From assembly GCA_943704495.1 (NCBI GenBank), contig CALSCR010004080.1, positions 1 through 36,560 of the forward strand: 36,560 nt of DNA. The letters are read 5' to 3'. Of the stretch, positions 27,886 through 36,560 are shown piece after piece. Position 1 is the stretch's first letter; each line of letters begins with the position of its first letter. The notes under the pieces are model-generated. The model made no database searches, was not told the origin of the DNA, and saw only the letters and a program-made list of their open reading frames with translations. The translations under genes were made by a program, and so were the position numbers. The DNA is from Pigoraptor chileana. Taxonomy: Eukaryota; Opisthokonta; Filasterea.

Positions 27886-29597
27886 ATGTCGCACCAGGCA
27901 GCCGTTACGGCGCGCTCCCATGCGCAGCTGCACACGCACGCCCCCGCTCACACTGTGTCGAACGAGGCACAGCAGCCGCACGTATCCCACGGCAACTCAG
28001 GGATGCACACACAGGGGGGCCATGACACACACCGGTCCAGCTTGAATCTGCACGTCGTCCCAGCCCACGGCGGCGGCGCAGTCCCTCACACTTCGGAAAA
28101 GGGTGCGCGACTGGACGTTGCTAATGCGGCTGTGACACGCGCAGAATCCACAGACGACGACGCGGAGGACGAGAAATTCAAGCGGAGGATACGCTTGGCT
28201 GCCTCCCTTTACATATTTTTTGCTGCGCTGTGGGCATATGTGAAGGGGTTACTGAGGTTCGTTGTTTCTCCTTTTCGGACGAGTGTGTGAGGTGTTGATG
28301 CGTTTGCTTGTTGGTGTGCTGCTTGGCTTGCACTGCATGCCGATTCCCGGAATACGGTCGCTGTACACGCAGGCCCTGTGACTGACTGCCCCATCGCTCC
28401 CTTCTCTTTGTCAGGCTCGTCACGGGTGGGAAGAACTTCGGTCCAATTGCTCTCTCTTCGCAGACGGAGTATCGGACTTCTTTTTCTCCGACATCCGGGT
28501 GAGCACTCAATGCTGCGGCTTTGAAGTTGTTTATGTCTGCGCAGCCCATGTCCGTGTATTAAGCGTCCGTGTATTAAGCACAACAACCGCAACACCTACG
28601 CCATTTGCCCTGTTCGCTATGTAGCAGCCTCGTTGGCGGTTCAGTGTGAATTAGAGGGCGATGATAATGCTGGGAGTGATGGGCAAAAGCGCTTTGTTTT
28701 GTGACAAACAGCCCGCTCACACCGACACCCCGCACCCCGCTCGCACGCAACACTCCCGCGCCATGTTCAGGTTGCCCATGACTGCTCCGCTGCGGTATCC
28801 TCTATCAGCGCCCAGTGTCCGCAAGAAGACCCTCGTGCTCGACCTCGACGAGACGCTGATACACTCGACGGTGCGCGGTCTGCGAAGTCGCCAGTTTGAC
28901 CTTAAAATCGACGTTGTGATCGACCGTATTCCCTGCCTATTTTACGTTTACAAACGACCCCACGTCGAGCGCTTTCTCACAGCGGTTGCGGCGTGGTACA
29001 ATGTTGTTGTGTTTACCGCAAGCCTCCGCCAGTATGGTGACCCCGTCATTGACTCACTTGACTGTGGGCGGGGTCTTATCCAGCGGCGGTACTTTCGCGA
29101 GTCTTGCATACAAGTGGGCTGATAGGGCGTGTGTGTGCTGGCATTGTACGTATTTGATGGGACAGTCACTAGTGATATCGGGACATGGATACAGTCATGA
29201 AGGCCTTTAGTCTGCTTCTTGAGTATAATAACGCCTGCCATTTGCATCTTGCAGGAGTATGGCAACTACGTTAAAGATCTCAGTAAAGTCGAGCCTGATT
29301 TGTCGAGCGTGCTGATCATCGACAATTCGCCCGGAGCGTATGCGATGCACCCGGGTATGTATATATTCAGTTTGTGTGCAGTGCGTTGTTGTGTGTCCAA
29401 TATCGTTTGCATGAGAACCTGACATTTTGAGCATGCACAAACGCGTTGGCGCGCAATGTGCAGAGAATGCGATTCCCATCGTCGCATGGACGAAGGACCC
29501 CGACGATGATGCCCTTCTCGATCTGATCCCGTTCTTGTGCTATCTCCATGCTGTGCGGGATGTCCGCTCGATACTGAGTTTGAGGCTGCGGGCATGA
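27886..29597 (+). CDS. CTDNEP1: CTDNEP1/Dullard-like nuclear-envelope phosphatase (5 exons, 343 aa)
   Basis: Exons: 27886-28256, 28415-28498, 28771-29113, 29255-29354, 29464-29597. The HAD/FCP1-type domain is clear: '[15 protein letters not shown]' with DxDxT at D176-T180, '[22 protein letters not shown]', '[20 protein letters not shown]', '[20 protein letters not shown]', '[14 protein letters not shown]' and '[25 protein letters not shown]'. This is Dullard rather than SCP, judging by the VKDLS...[13 protein letters not shown] block. The human enzyme (244 aa) dephosphorylates lipin at the ER/nuclear envelope, controlling phosphatidic-acid use. A hydrophobic segment ('[20 protein letters not shown]', about 100-120) matches the N-terminal membrane anchor. 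About 95 His/Ala-rich residues precede it and are not in animal proteins. The start used (27886) is one of several in-frame ATGs, and the true N-terminus may be shorter (for example the Met near 28003). Confidence 0.9.
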
Positions 29598-30306
29598 CGC
29601 GTCAACGTTGATCGCCTTTTCCACTTTGTATTTGTACACAACCCATTGCACATTGCCATCAAAGCTGAGTTCGCATCGAGGCACATCTCTCTATGTCATT
29701 GCTTTAACTGGGCATATGATGAGAGTATATTCTTGCGCATCTATCCAAAACAGCCTGTGGTGCTGCCACTGTGCACTGCATGTGGAGCACTTTGGCTACA
29801 CTTTAGTCGACTCGTGTTTCAGATGTGGCCGACCTGCGTAAGATCTGTGTCTGGCCGGTCGTGTTTATTGGAGATTACCCCTAAATCAGTGACCCCAAAC
29901 GAATCGGCGCCAATTTGTGTGGCACGGGTGGGCGCACGTGTCCTGATACCGGTGGTGTCGGCATCATTTACGGCACGAACTACTGTATGTGCTGAGGACA
30001 GCCACTGCATTAATAATACATATTCACAGCACGCCGCATACACAAACGCATTGAGATATCAGCAGGCTGCTACTGTAGACCCGACTTTCTCTTCTGTTGC
30101 AGCCGGTGTGTTGGTGTTGTTGGACACCGCTGTCCTTGTGCCGTTTCGCGAGCGTGACGAGGGAGGGGGCGTTGTTTTGTGGGGGACACCATAGGCAAAC
30201 GGGCAGGGGTCTCAGCTGGCTGCGCACGCGCATCAACCGAGCGGCGGCGTGCGTTGTTCGGCTGCGTGCTTCGGGCGTATCGGTTGTCTGAGTGGGCGTG
30301 AGGGAG
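29598..30306. other. Intergenic region CTDNEP1 / DENND1
   Basis: 709 bp with no recognisable gene. One CACGTG (29935-29940) lies 370 bp before the DENND1 start. No clear poly(A) hexamer follows CTDNEP1. DENND1's promoter probably lies in the GC-rich 30090-30300 part. Confidence 0.5.
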
Positions 30307-33300
30307 ATGGCAGACAAAGCTAAGCCCGTGGGCAAGGACAACAAGAAAGTCCAAGCGCGGCGCACAAAGGACACCTCCCAGCTGTCGAAAAAGCTTGAGC
30401 ATGTTCTTGTCCTCAAACGCCCGCTCCCGCCGCCTCCGCGTGGGGACAAGGGACCGAAGCAAGGTGGGTCCAAGTGCCGCTGGTGAACAAGCTCACCATT
30501 GAGCGTCTGGGCATGTGTTTGTTCTGGAATGCATAGGCAATGCTGTCTGCCGACTTTTGTCCGTTGTACAGTTTCGACGCTATCGCGCCCTCAATTATTG
30601 CTAATGGATGCGCTGTGGCGCTTTGGTGCAGATATGCTATCGTGCGTGGTGGAGTGCTATCCGCCAGTACCGGGAGGCATTGAAACCGCGAGTCCTGACG
30701 CCGTTGCCATATTCAGGAATGTGCCTCAGTTCTGTTTTCCATTCGACACGACGCATACGGACATCATTGCACCGGAGTGAGTGTTGCACTCTTGCGTGTG
30801 ACTTCGTGGTGTGAATTGTGGTTCTACCTCTCGTATACGCACGATTCCTGCATGCTTGTTCGTTCTTGTGTTTGTGTATGTATGTGTATTGTATCCATGT
30901 ATGTATGCGTGTGTTTTGTATGGGCAGCTTGAGTGTTTGTGTATAGGCTTAATGCATATTGTACGGGATGTGTGTGCATGTGTGTGCACGCGTGTGGGCC
31001 TTGCTTGCGACTGATTGTGTACTGTTGTTTCGTTCGTACTCCAGGAATAATGAGATGTTCACGTTTGTGCTGACCGATGGCGACGGAATCCAGCTGTTTG
31101 GCTACTGCCGGCACCTGGTTGCGCCTGTCATGCACGTGGACGGTACCACAATTGAGTGCGTGTGCGTGATAAGCTACCTGCCGTGGTTCAAACTATTTGA
31201 CCAGGTCAACGCCGCTGTAACCAACAACCGAAGGTGCGTTGTGAGACGCCTCACCTGTGGTCGTTTGTGTCCCATGAACTCACGATGCGGATCTTGAATA
31301 CTCGGTCTGAACGCTATGCTGACGCACTTGCCGCTGTTGATTTTCTGTTCTCTTGAATTGTCACTCTACGCGCCCGTTGTACCCCACACTCAATGCAGAC
31401 AGTGGAAGGCGGCCGTGATCCCCCTCCTTGATGCGTTTGTGGCGCATCCGATGCCACTTCCCGGCGAGCGCATGATTCTACGCCCCTTCGGCATGAATGG
31501 CAAGCCCTTTACCTTTGACTGTCCAGACACGACCCGCCTGTCCGCCATGGGCGAGAGCACTAACCTGACCGAGCTGTTCACGGGACTGGATGCGGACCGC
31601 ATTCTGCGCCTGTTTTCATCGCTGCTGCTGGAGCGACGCGTCATTGTGACGGCGAATAAGCTGAGCGTCATCACGTCGATCGTGCACGCTGCCACAGAGC
31701 TCCTCTATCCGCTCTACTGGCAGCACGTGTTCATCCCCGTCGTCCCGCCACCGCTGCTTGACTACTGTGCGGCGCCGATGCCGTATATAATTGGCGTGCA
31801 TTCGTCACTCATGAAGGTGGGCCGCCTGCATCACGGGAGTTCCGATGCTGTTCCAATATGAAGCATCATTTCAACTAACCGCTTTCTTCAAATCCATCAT
31901 TCCTGCTGCATTTGTAGCGCGTCAGATCAATGCCGCTGGAGGAAGTCGTCATTGTTGACGTTGACGACAATGCCGTGGCGCAGGAAAACAATGATCTCGA
32001 AGTTCTGCCCGCGGAGCTCGTGGCATCACTGCGGGAGACGCTCAAGAAGCACACTTCTGGCATTGACGATGTCGTTGCTCGTGTTTTCCTTAAGTTTTTC
32101 GTGGCACTGTTTGGTCCATACCGCGATTTTATTGCCAAGGGCCATGACGGCACCGCATCCTTTTTGATGGAGGAGTTGATCATGAGCCGGCCAAAGACTT
32201 TTACTCCCTTCCTCCGCACTTTCTTGAGCCTGCAAATGTTCAATCAATTCATCGACGAGCGGATGCACATGGTGCTTCAGGGAAAGGAGCCGCAGTCCGA
32301 GTTTGACCGGGAGGCCGAGCGTGCAAAGAGAGACGGAAAGTATCTTGGGAAGCGCATCTCGGAGAAGTTGCACGTCGTGGCAGACAAGACGGCAGAGGCG
32401 ACGCGTCAGGCTTACGACCGCACCAAGGAGAGTGCACGCCGGAAGGGGCAGGAGGCAATTAAGGCGGTTGCGCAGCGCACAAAAGCGGTTGTTGAAAAGC
32501 GGAAGGAAAGTAATGCTGCCGATGCGTCCCCAACGCCGACTCCAACTGCGACTCCTAACGCCACCCCAACAGCCGTGCGCCCGCCGCAACGCCCCCCACC
32601 ACCCAACATTGGAAGCTCCGGTGCCAATCCTCATGATAATGGCCACCACGGGTGCGTGCGTGCATGCTTTCATGACTCTAATAGCAGCTGTTGCTAGTGG
32701 CTTGCGACTTACAAGTCTAACTTCTTTCCTCTTTTGATATTACTTCATAAGGGACAAGACACATGCCCGCTCCATCTCGGTCGATACTGGCACCAAAAAA
32801 GCACCACCGATTCCTCCGCGACCCGCATTTGTGCATGCAGCATCGCAGGATGGGACAGCGCTCCCTTCGCTACAGCGGACGCCGTCCATGGACGATATGC
32901 TCTCGCTCGATACTGTGATGGCTGTGGGCCAATGCACTCCCGGACCGACTGTGCGCGACGGGAAACCCCGTGACACGGATGCGCCGACCGACAGCGTGCC
33001 TCCTGTTACTCCTCAGGGTGCTTCTTCGGCAGATGTTTTCGGGGAGCCGTCGTCGTCATCGGCCGCGCCCGTTATGTCGCCGCTTGTGGGTCTGCTCCCG
33101 CCTCCGCCATCTGCTGCGCGGTCAAAACGAGAAGTTATGGCGGATAGGCCGCCGCCCCAAAGGCAGTCGCCTAGGCCGCCCTCAATTTCATCCGCAGCCC
33201 CCCCTGCTGTTCCAGAAAACACTGTTGGTCCGCAGCGGGCTGCTACCACTCAAAGCGGTCCTGGTGAAGCGCCTCTTCACAACGATCTTCAACGTAGCCA

Positions 33301-33886
33301 CTCGTCCCCTCAGGCACCGTCCGTGACACAGCCGCAGGCGGAGGCCGCTGCAACCGGAGAAGTCGCCATCCCGCGATCGTCAAGCATCGGACGGGCCACG
33401 GAACCTGGCTCAGTCGTAGCCTCGGTCCAACTCGGCGGTGGGGCGTCTGTGGCACCGTTGGCTGGAGCCATCGCTGCGCTTGCGGCTGCACGCGCGCCAG
33501 CTGTTGTGTCCATTGACGCTGCACACCCGACTCTACCGCCGCCCCCTCAATCAAATCGATCTCGCCGGTTGTCGAATCCACCCGTGTCGCCAGCACCTTC
33601 ATCGGCTCCTCCAGCGGGCGGACTGCATCCGCAGCAGGGACATCATGGGCACCGCTCTCAAGGGAGTGGTAGTGCTACACGCTCGTTCGACGAGCTTGTG
33701 CAGCTCGACTCACTCGGAAAGGCTGCATCAGGGAAAGCTCCATCGTCGCCTCAAACCCCACGCACTTCGCTCCCTGCTGCACCAGCAAGTGCTGAGGCAA
33801 CCGCTGCTCTTCCTAAACCGCCTCAACACGCTCCGAAGATCGATCCAAACTCTGTGTCCATGGAATCCTTCGATCCTTTCAAATAA
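30307..33886 (+). CDS. DENND1: Connecdenn/DENND1-like Rab35-type guanine-nucleotide exchange factor (6 exons, 925 aa)
   Basis: Exons: 30307-30463, 30632-30776, 31045-31233, 31399-31816, 31918-32651, 32752-33886. Connecdenns activate Rab35 on clathrin-coated and endosomal membranes. The tripartite DENN module is complete. uDENN (about 53-165) has 'FCFPFDT' and 'FTFVLTDGDGIQLFGYCR' and 'CVISYLPWFKLF'. cDENN (about 166-303) has 'LFSSLLLERRVIVTANKLSVIT' and 'LYPLYWQHVFIPVVPPPLLDYCAAPMPYIIGVHSSLM'. dDENN (about 304-430) has 'RVRSMPLEEVVIVDVDDN', 'VARVFLKFFVALFGPYRDF' and 'FNQFIDERM'. Human DENND1A reads 'KVRNMALDDVVILNVDTN' and 'FKQFIDGRL' at the same points. A basic helix follows, then a 400-residue Ser/Pro/Ala-rich tail with 'PPIPPRP' and a terminal FDPFK; DPF is an AP-2 alpha-ear motif, as in connecdenn tails. 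The first 50 residues are basic and unlike animal proteins. The stop overlaps the AATAAA signal. Confidence 0.92.
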
Positions 33887-33887
33887 A
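33882..33887 (+). terminator. Poly(A) hexamer overlapping the DENND1 stop codon
   Basis: The last codons read AAA TAA AG, so AATAAA (33882-33887) contains the TAA stop (33884-33886). If it is used, cleavage would fall about 10-30 nt later and give one of the shortest 3' UTRs possible. Later AATAAA-like words occur at about 34030 and 34616. Confidence 0.5.
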
Positions 33888-35453
33888 GTGTTGATGGTTT
33901 TGGCAGCTTTCCTTGCGCTTTAGAGCTCTAAAAGAACGCAAGCACTTAAATTGTTTGTTGGCCATGTCTTTCGTAATCCTTCAATCGATGTTTATAATAA
34001 GCCAATCAAGGTTGTTACCACAGTTGAAAACAATAAAAATTTACGAATCGAACAGCCAAGGGTTACTACTGCTCGTTGGGGAAAAATATGAGAACCCGTA
34101 ACGGCACATATCACAAAACACACAAACGTATCAAATAAGTCCGACCTTCGCATTAATGCTATTGTGCATGGTCCGTCTGCTGTCTGTGTTCTTTTAATTT
34201 TCGTGTGACGGTACATAACTCGCATTCAAGGGGAGTGAGAACTTGTTGGTCTCTTGATTAATACATACGTGAATTGCACACACACACACACATAAACCTT
34301 TGTGCATATTACATGAATATATGCTCATGCGTTTTTTATATGTATCTATCAATTTGGATCAGTTTAATATTAGATTGGAATTCGATTTTGAATATTGCTT
34401 TGCTATTATTTTTCTGAAATAATAGGTAAGATATGCATCTTGTATATTAAAATATAATCATTCATGATATACTCAGTTCATAAATACTATGATGGAATCT
34501 TATACTAAAGATACAGTTGCTTTGGTCAGTGGCCAAACGCAGTCAAATAGACAAAAGTGGTGGGATGAATATTTTGCATCCCTCTCACAAATATGGCATC
34601 GTCAGTGGGCTTTTAAATAAAGCGGTCTAGAGCCTCAAGAGTGCATGCCCTTCCTCTGCCTACATCCTAACTACGGTCGCCGCGAATAACAGGTTTGGCA
34701 ACTATAAATAAATGAATGTGACGTGATATTTGTGCGAAGATAACAAGAGCTCGTACAATTTTTGCCTTTCACCGCAAGAAAACAGAGAAAGGAGGCGTTC
34801 AAGAGAGTCCCTTACGAAAACCAAGAATGCAATCCACCTTGAACTCGGAAAAATTAATACCAAAATCATCACGTGATAGGCGTGTTTTGGATTAGCCACA
34901 TAAGTTTGCGGTATGAAAACTTAGAATCACCTCCAAAAAGTGTTAAATTTATTCGCAAATTCAAATTGCGAGTCCTCTGCCGTCGTACGAAAATTAAAAA
35001 ACACTGAGACATGTGCACACAGCAGTCGACCTGCACACCGCAAGGGCAATCAATCAATCCATCAATCATAGACGGATTCGCTTCACTTTTCGACACAATC
35101 GATAACCGAATTGTTCGGTTCAAGCGTTCAAACGCATATAGTATTTCAGACCCTGAACTTTCCCAGGACTTGCTTCTGCACTGTTTGCTGTCTGTCTGTT
35201 TGTCTGTTTATTCCCTGGAATTGTGAGGGTGTGTGGGAGTGGTCTCGCACTTCACCGCATACCAAAAGTTCCTTTCCTGAGAGTCGCTTGAATTTCTCGC
35301 CTCAAAACTCACCCTAGCACACTGAATACTCGCATATTGCCATATTTCTTTTGAGTGGCCGACTGTGTGCGACTTCCTTGCCGCCACTCTATTCTCGGAC
35401 GCTGCGGAACAAATATTCAGACGTTGCTCTTCGACGTTTAAACTTAAACGAAA
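33887..35453. other. 1.57-kb AT-rich intergenic region DENND1 / RAB14
   Basis: The longest gene-free stretch, markedly AT-rich (especially 33950-34620). It has a short CA run (34278-34292), an AATAAA at about 34616, a TCACGTGA palindrome at 34869-34876 and TTTAAACTTAAACG just before the RAB14 start. No tRNA arms, snoRNA boxes in register or coding potential were recognised. A non-coding transcript cannot be excluded. Confidence 0.5.
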
Positions 35454-36349
<896 letters not shown>

Positions 36350-36480
36350 GTACGTGTACGCTGGTTGTTTGTAGAGAGTGCGTGCTACTGGTTGTGGTTT
36401 TTGGACAATGCGTGTGCGTGCTCCTCTGACTGACTGGATGGATTGTCATCAAGTGGTGCATGCAACGGCTGCTACAACAC

Positions 36481-36488
36481 ACATGCAC

Positions 36489-36555
<67 letters not shown>

Positions 36556-36560
36556 TACAC
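36481..36560. repeat. ACATAC hexanucleotide microsatellite, runs off the window
   Basis: At least thirteen near-perfect CACATA units after ACACACATGC. It lies in the RAB14 intron after exon 4 and continues to the right edge, so its full size is unknown. On the sense strand it is CA-rich, unlike the GT-rich tracts of most other introns here. Confidence 0.95.

Overview
The window is nuclear DNA from an intron-dense, flagellated, single-celled (or simple) eukaryote. Twelve protein genes can be read. About 60 spliceosomal introns interrupt eleven of them, roughly one per 300 coding bases. Exons are GC-rich; longer intergenic stretches are AT-rich and carry CA/GT microsatellites. The gene set includes a ciliary centriolar-satellite protein (CEP131), a RalBP1-type Ral/Rho effector, a STK32/YANK kinase, connecdenn (DENND1) and Rab14. 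This fits a unikont or obazoan protist (choanoflagellate, apusomonad or similar), but I cannot fix the species. No prokaryotic operon, CRISPR array, rRNA gene, intact tRNA gene, retroelement or DNA transposon was recognised.

Layout, left to right: CEP131/AZI1 (-, 238-4963); a tiny OST4 gene (+, 5990-6100); RALBP1-like RhoGAP (-, 6692-9627); cathepsin C/dipeptidyl peptidase I (-, 10170-12135); GH42 beta-galactosidase (+, 12606-15561); AUP1-like acyltransferase (-, 15768-17607); a 718-residue protein joining an MLKL-type four-helix domain, a CHORD-like zinc cluster and a SHOCT-like helix pair (+, 18061-22098); STK32-like kinase (-, 22249-24007); MBOAT lysophospholipid acyltransferase (+, 24554-26984); CTDNEP1/Dullard phosphatase (+, 27886-29597); DENND1 (+, 30307-33886); and Rab14 (+, 35454 to beyond the right edge).

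Three gene pairs are divergent and share short promoters: CTSC/GH42, AUP1/four-helix gene, and STK32/MBOAT. All three promoters contain two CACGTG E-boxes. Two pairs are convergent with very short tails: GH42/AUP1 and four-helix gene/STK32. By theme, the genes serve endomembrane traffic (DENND1, RAB14, RALBP1), phospholipid and ER-membrane metabolism (AUP1-like, MBOAT, CTDNEP1, OST4), degradative hydrolases (CTSC, GH42) and the centrosome/cilium (CEP131).

Exon boundaries were worked out by hand from GT/GC-AG signals, reading-frame phase and remembered family sequences. Every gene model closes in frame. The most unusual points are the four-helix/CHORD-like fusion protein, an apparent 2-nucleotide exon in cathepsin C that restores the conserved Asn-Ser-Trp motif, a bacterial-type GH42 gene carrying six introns, a near-identical 42-bp repeat in two unrelated introns, and the E-box pairs.
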